From Streptomyces sp. RB17 (GTDB taxonomy: Bacteria > Actinomycetota > Actinomycetes > Streptomycetales > Streptomycetaceae), in contig NZ_WEGL01000003.1 of the NCBI RefSeq assembly GCF_009604455.1, positions 825,674-889,673 of the forward strand: 64,000 nt of DNA. The letters are read 5' to 3'. This document shows, in pieces, positions 8,117 to 16,720 of the stretch; the stretch's first letter is position 1; each line of letters opens with the position of its first letter. The notes beneath the pieces are model-generated. The model made no database searches. It saw only the letters and a list, made by a program, of their open reading frames with translations, and had not been told where the DNA came from. The translations under genes were made by a program, and so were the position numbers.

Positions 8117-8191
8117 GAGGCGCGGCACGGGAAGGGCCGGGTAAGAGCGGTTGTCGGTACGCTCCTCTCCCGAACACCGCCCGACCGGGCT

Positions 8192-8210
8192 ACCTTACAG
8201 ACTGTAGGGT
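8192..8210 (+). promoter_or_regulatory. Candidate operator, copy 2 (ACCTTACAG-A-CTGTAGGGT)
   Basis: A near-perfect 9+1+9 palindrome about 60 bases before the DUF2156 start, with one mismatch between arms. Its right half contains TAGGGT, a good Streptomyces -10 hexamer, so a bound repressor would cover the promoter. It has the same layout as the site at 7768-7786. Confidence 0.55.
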
Positions 8211-8269
8211 CAGGATGGCCCCGGCCGGGGCCGTCCCGTCCCCCTTCCCCCTCAAGGTGACCAGTCACC

Positions 8270-10096
8270 ATGCCCGCTCAAGCGCAGACCCTGCCCTCCC
8301 CACAGGTCCCCGCACAGCGCGGCACGCGCCGCGCGCCGCAGCTGCCCGTGCCCGGCCCCCGCCTGCGTGCGCGGGCGGCCTCGGCCACCGTCTGGTACCT
8401 GCGGCTGATCGCCGTCTTCAACATCATCGCGGTCATGTCGCTGCCGTTCCGCAAAGAGGTGCAGGAACACAACGACGGCAAGCTCTTCACCGCCCGCCAC
8501 GTGCATGCGCACGTGCACCACGCCGGTCAGTTCTTCACGCCGTACCTGGCCACCGCGGGCCTGGTCTCGGCCGCGGCGGCGATCTTCCTGGCGCTGGTGA
8601 TGCGGCGCGGGAAGCGGGCCGCCTGGGTCGTCAACCTGCTGTGCGCGGGCCCCCTGTTCGTGCTGTACGCCCTCGCGCTCACCCAGCACCCGTTCCGCGA
8701 CCACGCCTTCAACTGGGTCTCCACCGCCCTCACCGGCCTCTTCGTGGCCGCGCTGCTGGTCGGCCGCCGTGAGTTCAACGCCGTCGGCGACCCCTCCAAC
8801 CCCAAGCTCGCCCTCGCCGTCGGCGCCGGCGGGATCCTGGTGACCGGCGGTGTCGGCACGCTGCTCGTGCACGCCACCAACAAGCTGCCCCACGCCCCCT
8901 GGGGCGAAGAGCTCGCCTACACCCTGCTGCGCGGCATCAGCGTCGGCCCGCTCGCCGACCGGGTCGACTCCGTGCACGCGCCCCGCTGGGCCGACATCGT
9001 CGTCAACGTCCTGCTCGCCGCGGCCTTCTGCCTGGTCCTGTACGCCTGCTTCCGCTCCCCGCGCGGCCGGAAGCTGCTCACCGAGGAGGACGAGGCCCGG
9101 CTGCGGGCCCTGCTGGAGAAGCACGGCGCCCGGGACTCCCTCGGCTACTTCGCGCTGCGCCGCGACAAGGCCGCCGTCTTCTCCCCCACCGGCAAGGCGG
9201 CCGTCACCTACCGCGTGATCGGCGCGGTCTCCCTCGCCTCCGGCGACCCGATCGGCGACCCCGAGGCCTGGCCCGGCGCCATCGACGCCTGGCTCACCGA
9301 GGCCCGCCGGCACGCCTGGACCCCGGCCGTCATGGGCGCCGGCGAGGAAGCCGGCACGATCTACGCCCGGCACGGCCTGGACGCGCTGGAGCTGGGCGAC
9401 GAGGCGATCGTGGACATCGCGGACTTCACCCTCGAGGGCCGGGCGATGCGCGTGGTCCGCCAGGCCCACAACCGGGTCAAGCGGGCCGGCTACACGGTCC
9501 GCATCCGCCGCCACGAGGACATGCCCGCCGAGGAGATGGCCCAGCTGATCGAGTGCGCCGACCGCTGGCGCGACGGCGCCACCGAGCGCGGGTTCTCCAT
9601 GGCCCTCGGCCGGCTCGGCGACCCGGCGGACGGCCGCTGCGTGATGCTGGAGTGCCGCGACGCGAACGACGAACCACGCGCCCTGCTCAGCTTCGTCCCC
9701 TGGGGCGAGCACGGCCTCTCGCTGGACCTGATGCGTCGCGACCGCGACTGCGAGAACGGCCTGATGGAGTACATGGTCGTGGAGCTCCTGCTGCGCGCAA
9801 AGGAACTGGACATCAAGCGGGTGTCGCTGAACTTCGCGATGTTCCGCTCGGTCTTCGAGCGCGGCGCCCGCCTGGGCGCGGGCCCGGTGCTGCGCCTGTG
9901 GCGCTCCACTCTCACCTTCTTCTCACGCTGGTGGCAGATCGAGTCCCTCTACCGCGCCAACGCCAAGTACCGCCCGGTGTGGGAGCCGCGTTTCCTGTTG
10001 TTCGCCAAGAGCAGCGACATCCCGAGGATCGGCCTGGCGAGCGCCCGCGCGGAGGGCTTCCTCACGCTGCCGGGGATGGGCGGCCGGAAGTCCTGA
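8270..10096 (+). CDS. DUF2156 phosphatidylglycerol lysyltransferase-like membrane protein
   Basis: 608 residues. The N-terminal half has about six membrane helices (WYLRLIAVFNIIAVMSLPF, then FTPYLATAGLVSAAAAIFLALV and later ones). The C-terminal half (from about residue 300) is the DUF2156 acyl-transfer-like domain with VTYRVIGAVSLASGDPIGDP and the terminal RFLLFAKSSDIPRIG. This is the MprF/LysX-type architecture that adds lysine to phosphatidylglycerol and protects against cationic peptides. Unlike mycobacterial LysX it has no fused lysyl-tRNA synthetase. Activity and amino acid specificity are inferred. It is convergent with the histidine kinase gene. Confidence 0.85.
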   Translation: MPAQAQTLPSPQVPAQRGTRRAPQLPVPGPRLRARAASATVWYLRLIAVFNIIAVMSLPFRKEVQEHNDGKLFTARHVHAHVHHAGQFFTPYLATAGLVSAAAAIFLALVMRRGKRAAWVVNLLCAGPLFVLYALALTQHPFRDHAFNWVSTALTGLFVAALLVGRREFNAVGDPSNPKLALAVGAGGILVTGGVGTLLVHATNKLPHAPWGEELAYTLLRGISVGPLADRVDSVHAPRWADIVVNVLLAAAFCLVLYACFRSPRGRKLLTEEDEARLRALLEKHGARDSLGYFALRRDKAAVFSPTGKAAVTYRVIGAVSLASGDPIGDPEAWPGAIDAWLTEARRHAWTPAVMGAGEEAGTIYARHGLDALELGDEAIVDIADFTLEGRAMRVVRQAHNRVKRAGYTVRIRRHEDMPAEEMAQLIECADRWRDGATERGFSMALGRLGDPADGRCVMLECRDANDEPRALLSFVPWGEHGLSLDLMRRDRDCENGLMEYMVVELLLRAKELDIKRVSLNFAMFRSVFERGARLGAGPVLRLWRSTLTFFSRWWQIESLYRANAKYRPVWEPRFLLFAKSSDIPRIGLASARAEGFLTLPGMGGRKS

Positions 10097-10153
10097 GCCG
10101 CAGCGACCCGCCACCCACGGACCCACACCCGGCGACGGCCGTACCGGCGCCGC

Positions 10154-11563
10154 TCATCCACCCACGGTAAAACCGATCACCGCGCCGCCCCCCTCCCGCC
10201 GGAAGGCGAACGGCGCTCCCCCGTGCGCCATGGCGACCTCCCGGACGATGGACAGACCCAGCCCGGACCCCGGCAGGGAGCGCGCGTCCGCGGCGCGGTA
10301 GAAGCGGTCGAAGATGCGGATCAGGTCGCCCTCGGCGATACCCGGCCCCCGGTCCAGCACCTCCACCCGCACGGTCCCCGGCCGCACCGGCCCGGTGATG
10401 CTGAGCTCGATGGGCCCCTTCCCGTCCCGGTCGAACTTGGCCGCGTTCTCCACCAGGTTCGACATGGCCCGCTGCAGCATCCCGGGCCGCCCGTCGGTCG
10501 TCGTGTCGCCGCTGGTGCGCAGCACGATCTCGCGTCCGGTACGGCGTTTGGCGAGCCCCACGACGTCCTCGGCGATGTCGGCGAGGTCCACCCGCTGCGG
10601 CGGCTCGGTGTCGGACTGCCCGGCCGCGAGGTCGACCAGCTCGTTGACCAGGTCGGTCAGCTCGCGCGCCTCCTGGGTGAGGTCGGCGACCAGGTCGTCA
10701 CGCGTCGCGGGCGGGAGTTCGTCGATGCGGCGCAGTAGCGAAATGTTGGTGCGCAGGGACGTCAGCGGGGTGCGCAGCTCGTGTCCCGCGTCCTGCACCA
10801 GCCGCCGCTGGTCCTCCTCGGACTGCGCGAGCCGGCCCAGCATGCGGTCGAAGGCGCGGCCGAGGCGCCCCACCTCGTCCAGCCCGGCCACCGGCACCTC
10901 GATGCCCAGCCGGCGGGTGCGGGCCACGTCCTCCGCGGCGGAGGTGAGCATCACCAGGCGCCGGGTGATCCGGCGGGCCAGCCACCAGCCGAACAGACCG
11001 GCCGCCACCACGACCGCCGCCATCAGGATCAGCGTCCGCTGCTGCAGCGTCCGCAGCAGATCCTCGGTGTCGCTGAACTCCTGCGCGACCTGGACCGCGC
11101 CCCGACCGTCGCCGAGCGAGACGGTGGCGATGCGGAACAGGTCCCCGTCCACCGGTACGTCCTTGTGCTCGACGACCTTCCCGGCCGTCGTCGCCAGCGC
11201 CATCGCCTTGTCACGGGAGGTGACGGGCAGACTCGGGTTGCCGTGGTCCACGATCTGGCCCTGCGCGCCCAGCACCTGCACATCGGTGCGGGCGGGCCGG
11301 ACCAGGTCGTGCCCGGGACGGGAGGAGGAGAAGTCCTCGGGGACCATCTCGTGCTGCCGTACCTCACCCTGGACGTCCTGCACGACCTGCGTGAACACCG
11401 ACTGCTGGTCGACCCGGACGAGCCGCGCGGCGCTGCCGTACGACAGGATGCCGACGAGGATCGTGACGGCGGCGGTGACGGCCGCGAAGGAGACGGCGAA
11501 GGTGGTGCGCAGGGAGACCAGCTTGGGCCGGCCGGGCGCCAGCAGCCGCCGCAGCCGGCCCAT
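10154..11563 (-). CDS. Sensor histidine kinase, MprB-like
   Basis: 469 residues. A first membrane helix lies near residues 20-45, then an extracellular sensor region to about 175 and a second helix (LILMAAVVVAAGLFGWWLA). HAMP follows, then the phosphoacceptor helix (DAGHELRTPLTSLRTNISL; His near 250) and a HATPase domain with N-box (MSNLVENAAKF), DRGPGI and GSGLGLSIV. The start ATG directly follows the stop codon of the response regulator gene without a gap, so the pair is translationally coupled. The H-box and layout resemble mycobacterial MprB, an envelope-stress sensor. The signal here is unknown. Confidence 0.95.
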   Translation of the reverse strand: MGRLRRLLAPGRPKLVSLRTTFAVSFAAVTAAVTILVGILSYGSAARLVRVDQQSVFTQVVQDVQGEVRQHEMVPEDFSSSRPGHDLVRPARTDVQVLGAQGQIVDHGNPSLPVTSRDKAMALATTAGKVVEHKDVPVDGDLFRIATVSLGDGRGAVQVAQEFSDTEDLLRTLQQRTLILMAAVVVAAGLFGWWLARRITRRLVMLTSAAEDVARTRRLGIEVPVAGLDEVGRLGRAFDRMLGRLAQSEEDQRRLVQDAGHELRTPLTSLRTNISLLRRIDELPPATRDDLVADLTQEARELTDLVNELVDLAAGQSDTEPPQRVDLADIAEDVVGLAKRRTGREIVLRTSGDTTTDGRPGMLQRAMSNLVENAAKFDRDGKGPIELSITGPVRPGTVRVEVLDRGPGIAEGDLIRIFDRFYRAADARSLPGSGLGLSIVREVAMAHGGAPFAFRREGGGAVIGFTVGG

Positions 11564-12295
11564 CTAATCCTCCCGGAGCACGTAACCCACGCCCCGCACG
11601 GTGTGGATCAGCTGCGGGGCGCCGGGCTCGTCGAGCTTGCGACGCAGGTAGCCGACGTAGACGGCGAGGTTCTTCGAGCCGGGCCCGAAGTCGTACCCCC
11701 AGATGCGGTCGTAGATCGTGGAGTGGTCGAGGACGATGCCCGCGTTGCGCACGAGCAGCTCCAGCAGCTCGAACTCGGTGCGGGTCAGCTCCAGCTCGCG
11801 CTTGCCGCGCCAGGCCCGGCGGGCCTGCAGGTCCATGCGGATGCCGGCGGCCTCGACCTGCCGGTCGGAGAGCTGGGGCTCCCGGCCGCCGTTCTCACCG
11901 CCGGCGGCGCCGCCGCCCACGGGCACCGGGCTGGTGCGGCGGAGCAGGGCGCGCAGCCGGGCGAAGACCTCCTCGACGTCGAACGGCTTGACCACGTAGT
12001 CGTCGGCGCCGGCGTCGAGGCCCGCGATGCGGTCGGCGGTCTCCACGAGCGCGGTGAGCATGAGGATCGGGGTGCGGTCGCCCTCGGCGCGCAGCACGCG
12101 GCACACCTGGAGGCCGTCGATCCCCGGCATCATCACGTCGAGCACGAGGACGTCCGGCGGCGTCTTGTGGGCCTGCGCCAGCGCCTCGACGCCGTCGGCC
12201 ACCGCCGTCACCTCGTACCCTTCCAGGGTCAGGGCACGCTCCAGGGCGTGGCGGATGGCACGGTCGTCTTCAGCGAGCAGCACAGTCTGGGGCAC
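11564..12295 (-). CDS. OmpR-family response regulator, partner of the adjacent kinase
   Basis: 243 residues. The receiver domain begins LLAEDDRAIRHAL, has the phosphorylation site in VLVLDVMMPG (Asp near residue 51) and the conserved Lys in DDYVVKPFDVEE. A Gly-rich linker (about residues 124-140) leads to a winged-helix DNA-binding domain (LTRTEFELLELLVRNAG, then SKNLAVYVGYLRRKLDEPG and VRGVGYVL). It is first in the two-gene operon. About 80 bases separate it from the flavin reductase gene upstream on the same strand, including a run of T and C. Confidence 0.96.
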   Translation of the reverse strand: MPQTVLLAEDDRAIRHALERALTLEGYEVTAVADGVEALAQAHKTPPDVLVLDVMMPGIDGLQVCRVLRAEGDRTPILMLTALVETADRIAGLDAGADDYVVKPFDVEEVFARLRALLRRTSPVPVGGGAAGGENGGREPQLSDRQVEAAGIRMDLQARRAWRGKRELELTRTEFELLELLVRNAGIVLDHSTIYDRIWGYDFGPGSKNLAVYVGYLRRKLDEPGAPQLIHTVRGVGYVLRED

Positions 12296-12375
12296 GCACC
12301 CAGTCTGCCAAGGCCTTCGGCCGTTCGGTCGGGGCGAGCGGACCTACGATCACCCTTTTTACCCCCCTCTCACCG

Positions 12376-13023
12376 TCACACGGGCAACCCGGCCCGCCGC
12401 CCTACCGTCTTCTCACCCTGGCCGAGCGCCGGGGTCTGGGCGCCGAGCCGGGCGAGCTGTTCCTCGAACGGCACGACCGGCGGCTCGGCCTCCCGCTCCG
12501 GCGCGGCCGCCCGCAGCCCCGTCATCAGGCCGGCCAGCTCCCCCGCCGCCCGCTCGATCCGCCCGGCGAGCCCTTCCTCGCCCCAGTCCTCCGACGCCGC
12601 GTACACCCCCGTGGGGACGATCACGGCCCGCAGATGGGCGAACAGCGGCCGCAGCCCGTGCTCCAGCACCAGCGAGTGCCGGGCCGTACCGCCGGTGGCC
12701 GCGATCAGCACCGGCTTGCCCACCAGCGCGTCCTTGTCCAGCACGTCGAAGAACGACTTGAACAACCCGCTGTACGACGCCGAGAACACCGGTGTGACGA
12801 CGATCAGCCCGTCGGCCCCCGCCACCGCCTCCTGGGCGGCGGCGAGGCCCTTCCCGGCGAACCCGTTGGTGAAGTTGTGCGCGATCTCGACAGCGAGATC
12901 CCGCAGCTCGATCACCTCGATGCCGACCGGCGTCCGCCGGTCCACCGCGGCGGCCAGCCGGTCGGCCAGCAGCCGGGTGGAGGACGGGACGCTCAGTCCC
13001 GCGGACACGACGACGAGCTTCAT
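12376..13023 (-). CDS. NADPH-dependent FMN reductase, CE1759-like
   Basis: 215 residues with a flavodoxin-like fold. The phosphate-binding loop is SAGLSVPSSTRLLADRL (residues about 7-23), and the second flavin loop is TPVFSASYSGLFKSFFDVLD. It supplies reduced flavin. Its start overlaps the stop of the preceding LLM oxidoreductase gene by four bases (ATGA), which marks the two as a translationally coupled two-component flavin monooxygenase. The same pairing is known as CE1758/CE1759 in corynebacteria. The oxidised substrate is unknown. Confidence 0.88.
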   Translation of the reverse strand: MKLVVVSAGLSVPSSTRLLADRLAAAVDRRTPVGIEVIELRDLAVEIAHNFTNGFAGKGLAAAQEAVAGADGLIVVTPVFSASYSGLFKSFFDVLDKDALVGKPVLIAATGGTARHSLVLEHGLRPLFAHLRAVIVPTGVYAASEDWGEEGLAGRIERAAGELAGLMTGLRAAAPEREAEPPVVPFEEQLARLGAQTPALGQGEKTVGRRAGLPV

Positions 13024-14105
13024 GCGGCGGTCACCTCCTTGGACGCCTTCAGGGAAGCGTGGGTCGGCGCCTCGGGAACGTCCGCCGGGCGGCCGCTCGC
13101 GAACTCCTTGCGCAGCACGGGCACGACCTCCTCGCCGAGCATGTCGATCTGCTCCAGCACGGTCTTCAGCGGCAGCCCGGCGTGGTCCACCAGGAACAGC
13201 TGGCGCTGGTAGTCACCGGCGTACTCGCGGAAGGACAGGGTCTTCTCGATGACCTGCTGCGGGGTGCCGACGGTCAGCGGGGTCTGGTCGGTGAAGTCCT
13301 CCAGGGAGGGCCCGTGGCCGTAGACCGGCGCGTTGTCGAAGTACGGGCGGAACTCGCGCACCGCGTCCTGGGAGTTCCGCCGCATGAACACCTGGCCGCC
13401 CAGGCCGACGATCGCCTGCTCGGGCGTGCCGTGCCCGTAGTGGGCGAACCGGGTCCGGTACAGCTCGACCATGCGCTTGGTGTGGTCGGCGGGCCAGAAG
13501 ATGTTGTTGTGGAAGAAGCCGTCGCCGTAGTAGGCCGCCTGCTCGGCGATCTCCGGGGAGCGGATGGAGCCGTGCCAGACGAAGGGCGGTACGCCGTCCA
13601 GCGGGCGCGGCGTGGAGGTGAAGCCCTGCAGCGGGGTGCGGAACTTGCCCTCCCAGTCGACGACGTCCTCGCGCCACAGGCGGCGCAGCAGGGCGTAGTT
13701 CTCGATGGCGAGGTCGATGCCCTGCCGGATGTCCTGGCCGAACCAGGGGTAGACCGGCCCGGTGTTGCCACGGCCCATCATCAGGTCGACGCGCCCGTCG
13801 GCCAGGTGCTGGAGCATCGCGAAGTCCTCCGCGATCTTCACCGGGTCGTTGGTGGTGATCAGGGTGGTGGACGTGGAGAGGACCAGCTTCTCCGTCCGCG
13901 CCGCCACGTATCCGAGCATGGTCGTCGGGGACGACGGCACGAACGGCGGGTTGTGGTGCTCGCCGGTGGCGAAGACGTCCAGGCCGGCCTCCTCGGCCTT
14001 GAGCGCGATGGCGACCATGGCCTTGATCCGCTCGCGCTCGGTCGGCGTGCGCCCCGTGGTGGGGTCCGGCGTGACGTCGCCGACCGTGAAGATCCCGAAC
14101 TGCAT
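13020..14105 (-). CDS. LLM-class flavin-dependent oxidoreductase, CE1758-like
   Basis: 361 residues, a bacterial-luciferase-like TIM barrel. Landmarks are MQFGIFTVGDV at the N-terminus, EEAGLDVFATGEHHNPPF (the family's E-H-H flavin-site segment) and GRVDLMMGRGNTGPVYPWFG. It should oxidise a small substrate with FMNH2 from the coupled downstream reductase. The ATG at 14105 follows a GGAGGGTG ribosome site. A promoter with a TATAGT -10 on the minus strand lies immediately upstream and is overlapped by an inverted repeat. Confidence 0.92.
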   Translation of the reverse strand: MQFGIFTVGDVTPDPTTGRTPTERERIKAMVAIALKAEEAGLDVFATGEHHNPPFVPSSPTTMLGYVAARTEKLVLSTSTTLITTNDPVKIAEDFAMLQHLADGRVDLMMGRGNTGPVYPWFGQDIRQGIDLAIENYALLRRLWREDVVDWEGKFRTPLQGFTSTPRPLDGVPPFVWHGSIRSPEIAEQAAYYGDGFFHNNIFWPADHTKRMVELYRTRFAHYGHGTPEQAIVGLGGQVFMRRNSQDAVREFRPYFDNAPVYGHGPSLEDFTDQTPLTVGTPQQVIEKTLSFREYAGDYQRQLFLVDHAGLPLKTVLEQIDMLGEEVVPVLRKEFASGRPADVPEAPTHASLKASKEVTAA

Positions 14106-14125
14106 GGCCGTTCACCCTCCAGATT

Positions 14126-14143
14126 GTTGACGGTTCAACTATA
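14126..14143 (-). promoter_or_regulatory. Promoter and MarR-like operator for the flavin monooxygenase pair
   Basis: GTTGA-CGGT-TCAAC (14126-14139) is a short dyad. On the minus strand a TATAGT -10 element lies at 14143-14138, overlapping it. A repressor on this dyad would block transcription of the LLM/flavin reductase operon. No MarR gene is adjacent; the closest regulator is the HxlR gene. Confidence 0.45.
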
Positions 14144-14205
14144 TCCGCCTGAACGGTCACCCCGGCCGGGTTATTCCGGACCCCCGCGAGCCCTCGCTCC
14201 CAAGG

Positions 14206-15096
14206 TCAGGGCACGAGAACCAGCCGCCCCCGCACCCCGCCCTCCGCGAGCCGCGCATGCGCCTTGGCCGCCTCCTCCAAGGCGTACGTCCGATCCACCC
14301 GCAGCGTCAGCACGCCCTCGTCCACCAGCCGGACCAGCTCCGCGAGCTGCGCACCGTCGCCCCGCACCCACACGTTCGCCATCCGCACCCCACGCTCCGG
14401 CTCGGGCAGCGCCCCGTCACGGACCGCGACGAACGCGCCCCCGTCCCGCACCCACGCCAGCGCGGGCTCCCCCAGCACAGCGGCGTCCAGCACCGCGTCC
14501 ACACTCCCCGGCTCGGCCCCGTCCGCCGTGAAGCGCGCGGCACCCAGCGAGCGCACCAGCTCCTCGTCGCCCGCCCGGGCATGCCCGGTCACCTCGATCC
14601 CCCGATGCGCGGCCAGCTGCACCGCGAACCCGCCGACCGCACCCGCGGCCCCGGTCACCAGCAGCCTGTCGCCCGGCGCGAGGCCCAGCAGGTCCAGGGC
14701 CTGCAGCGCGGTCAGCCCGTTCAGCGGCAGGGTGCCCGCGTGCACCGCGTCCACCGAGGCGGGCGCCGCGGCCACGGCCTCCGCGTCCACGACGACGTAC
14801 TCGGCATGAGCGCCCAGCGGATCCGCGACCCCCGCCACCAGCGCCACCACCGGATCGCCGGCCTCCCAGGAGGCGGGCGCACCCACCGCGTCCACCGTGC
14901 CGGCCACGTCCCAGCCGAGCCCGAGGGTCTTGCCGGCCCCGCCGAAGACGCCGGCACGCACGGCCGCGTCCACCGGGTTCAGCGCACCCGCGGCCACCTT
15001 GATCCGCACCTGCCGCTTCCCCGGCTCCGGCACCGCGACGTCCGCGATCTCCACGCTCTCCGGCCCGCCGAACGCCCGCACCACAGCAGCACGCAT
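14206..15096 (-). CDS. NADP-dependent zinc-independent quinone reductase (MDR superfamily)
   Basis: About 296 residues. The GroES-like N-terminal domain (MRAAVVRAFGGPESVEIADV, then ALNPVDAAVRAGVFGG) is followed by a Rossmann domain with LLVTGAAGAVGGFAVQLAA (about residues 140-158). Catalytic-zinc cysteines are absent, as in the quinone-oxidoreductase group. The start at 15096 is chosen because a GGGGAG element precedes it; the longer frame to 15111 lacks one. It is divergent from the HxlR regulator, which classically controls such quinone/aldehyde detoxifying enzymes. Confidence 0.9.
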   Translation of the reverse strand: MRAAVVRAFGGPESVEIADVAVPEPGKRQVRIKVAAGALNPVDAAVRAGVFGGAGKTLGLGWDVAGTVDAVGAPASWEAGDPVVALVAGVADPLGAHAEYVVVDAEAVAAAPASVDAVHAGTLPLNGLTALQALDLLGLAPGDRLLVTGAAGAVGGFAVQLAAHRGIEVTGHARAGDEELVRSLGAARFTADGAEPGSVDAVLDAAVLGEPALAWVRDGGAFVAVRDGALPEPERGVRMANVWVRGDGAQLAELVRLVDEGVLTLRVDRTYALEEAAKAHARLAEGGVRGRLVLVP

Positions 15097-15170
15097 GACA
15101 ACTCTCCCCAATCACAACCCAGTTGATGACTTCACGGCACCGTTCCGCCGCACCGCCAACCGTAGGAGAG

Positions 15171-15191
15171 CTACTATCCATGAGAAAGTAG
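15171..15191. promoter_or_regulatory. Candidate HxlR operator
   Basis: CTACT-N11-AGTAG (15171-15191) is a symmetric site in the 134-base gap between the quinone reductase and the HxlR gene. HxlR proteins bind such spaced palindromes. It is 40 bases upstream of the HxlR start. Confidence 0.5.
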
Positions 15192-15230
15192 TTACCTCAG
15201 AGTGCGTAGCTGCCCCGAAGGGAAGAGCCC

Positions 15231-15635
15231 ATGGCGACCATGACCGCCGCCGAGCGCCGCGAGCAGGCCCGCGCCGACTATGACGCCTTCCTCCGCGAAT
15301 GCCCCTCCCACCAGCTGCTCGGCCGGCTCAGCGACAAATGGGTCAGCCTGGTCATCGCCGCCCTGTCCGGCGGCACCAAGCGCTACAGCGACCTCGGCCG
15401 CACGATCGCCGGCGTCAGCCCCAAGATGCTCACCCAGACCCTGCGGACCCTCGAACGGGACGGCATCATCAGCCGCACGGTCACCCCGTCCGTCCCCGTC
15501 CGCGTCGACTACGAGCTCACCCCGCTCGGCAGCAGCCTCGCCGGCCTGCTGACCGCCGTGAAGGACTGGGCCGAGACCCACTTCGAGGAGGTACGGACGG
15601 CCCGCGAGCGCTACGACGCGGAGGACCCCGCCTGA
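15231..15635 (+). CDS. HxlR-family winged-helix regulator
   Basis: A 134-residue protein with the hallmark HxlR fold: an N-terminal Cys in FLRECPSHQLLGRLSDKW (about residues 22-39), then RYSDLGRTIAGVSPKMLTQT as the recognition helix, and a wing VPVRVDYELTPLG. Family members sense quinones, aldehydes or disulfide stress through the N-terminal Cys. The divergent quinone reductase is the expected target. A GAAGGGAAGAG ribosome site precedes the ATG. Confidence 0.93.
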   Translation: MATMTAAERREQARADYDAFLRECPSHQLLGRLSDKWVSLVIAALSGGTKRYSDLGRTIAGVSPKMLTQTLRTLERDGIISRTVTPSVPVRVDYELTPLGSSLAGLLTAVKDWAETHFEEVRTARERYDAEDPA

Positions 15636-15708
15636 CCGGCGAGGCGAGGCCGGGCGGGGCCGAGCCGCGCCGGGCCCGGCCTGGCGCCTGGCGGGGTCGG
15701 GCTGGGCC

Positions 15709-16173
15709 TCAGAAGGCGTACGAGTCCCCCGTGTCCAGCACCAGCACCTGCATCCGGTCGTTCGCGTGATCCCTGTCCGTCGTGCCACCGACCCACGCCG
15801 CGCCGACCTCCAGCGTGACCTCCGACGGCTCCTCCTTCAGCCGCACCGGCACATCCAGCCGCTCACCCACCCCGCTCGCGGCCAGCCGGCCCGTCCCGCA
15901 CACCACCGTCCGGTCGTCCTCCCGGGCACACCGCGCGGGCAGCTGCTGTTCCCCGGCCAGCGGCACCGACCAGCGCAGCCGCACGGTCGCGTCCGGCACG
16001 GCCGCCGGGCCGCTGTTGCGCGGGGTCAGCCTGACCACCACCGTGTCGCCGTTCATCACGGCGGTTCCGTGAAAGGCGAGGTCGGCCTCCGGCACGGGCT
16101 CCGGGGCGGCCACGGCGGCCCCCGCCCCCAGCACCACACCGGCCAACGCCCCCGCCACGCCCCAGGTCCGCAT
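15709..16173 (-). CDS. Secreted protein of unknown function with conserved-repeat-like domain
   Basis: About 154 residues with a signal peptide (MRTWGVAGALAGVVLGAGAA, cleavage likely after VAA). The mature part is a single beta-rich domain (AVMNGDTVVVRLTPRNSGPA, then ATVRLRWSVP and DRDHANDRMQVLVL) resembling the DUF11/CARDB type of exported repeat domain. Two cysteines (in ARCAREDD and VVCGTGR) could form a disulfide. The start is uncertain: a GTG at 16179 and an ATG at 16200 are in frame. No functional clue comes from the neighbours. Confidence 0.7.
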   Translation of the reverse strand: MRTWGVAGALAGVVLGAGAAVAAPEPVPEADLAFHGTAVMNGDTVVVRLTPRNSGPAAVPDATVRLRWSVPLAGEQQLPARCAREDDRTVVCGTGRLAASGVGERLDVPVRLKEEPSEVTLEVGAAWVGGTTDRDHANDRMQVLVLDTGDSYAF

Positions 16174-16326
16174 CCGCACGCCGCTCACCACTCCACACAT
16201 CCGATCCGACTGCCGTACGGATGTATGCCACGCGGACCGGCCACCAGGCGCCGTCCAACAGGTGACGTCCAAAGAGGCGACAGGCCGCGCCCGGGCTCCC
16301 GCGCGCCGCATGCCAAGCTGCTGACC

Positions 16327-16665
16327 ATGTCGATCCTCCGCTCCGCCGCCCTGTTCGTCGTCGCCGCAGTCTTCGAGATCGGCGGCGCCTGGCTGATCTG
16401 GCAGGGCGTACGCGAGCAGCGGGGCTGGCTGTGGATGACCGGCGGGGTCCTGGCCCTCGGCGCGTACGGCTTCGTCGCCACCTTCCAGCCGGACGCCCAC
16501 TTCGGCCGCATCCTGGCCGCCTACGGCGGCATCTTCGTCGCAGGCTCACTGCTCTGGGGTGCGATCGCGGACGGCTACCGCCCCGACCGCTACGACATCG
16601 TGGGCGCGCTGATCTGCCTCGCCGGGATGGCCGTGATCATGTGGGCCCCGAGGAACGGCGCCTGA
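16327..16665 (+). CDS. YnfA/UPF0060 family small membrane protein
   Basis: A 112-residue protein with four hydrophobic helices (LFVVAAVFEIGGAWLIWQG, then MTGGVLALGAYGFVATF, a third, and IVGALICLAGMAVIMW). The order and the motif FQPDAHFGRILAAYGG match the YnfA/UPF0060 family, which resembles small multidrug-resistance proteins; the role is unproven. The ATG at 16327 begins the first helix. It is followed by an SDR gene on the same strand. Confidence 0.9.
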   Translation: MSILRSAALFVVAAVFEIGGAWLIWQGVREQRGWLWMTGGVLALGAYGFVATFQPDAHFGRILAAYGGIFVAGSLLWGAIADGYRPDRYDIVGALICLAGMAVIMWAPRNGA

Positions 16666-16720
16666 GCCTCACTTACGCTGGACGGAGCCCCGCCACCCGA
16701 CCCTCCCCGAGGAGCTGCCC

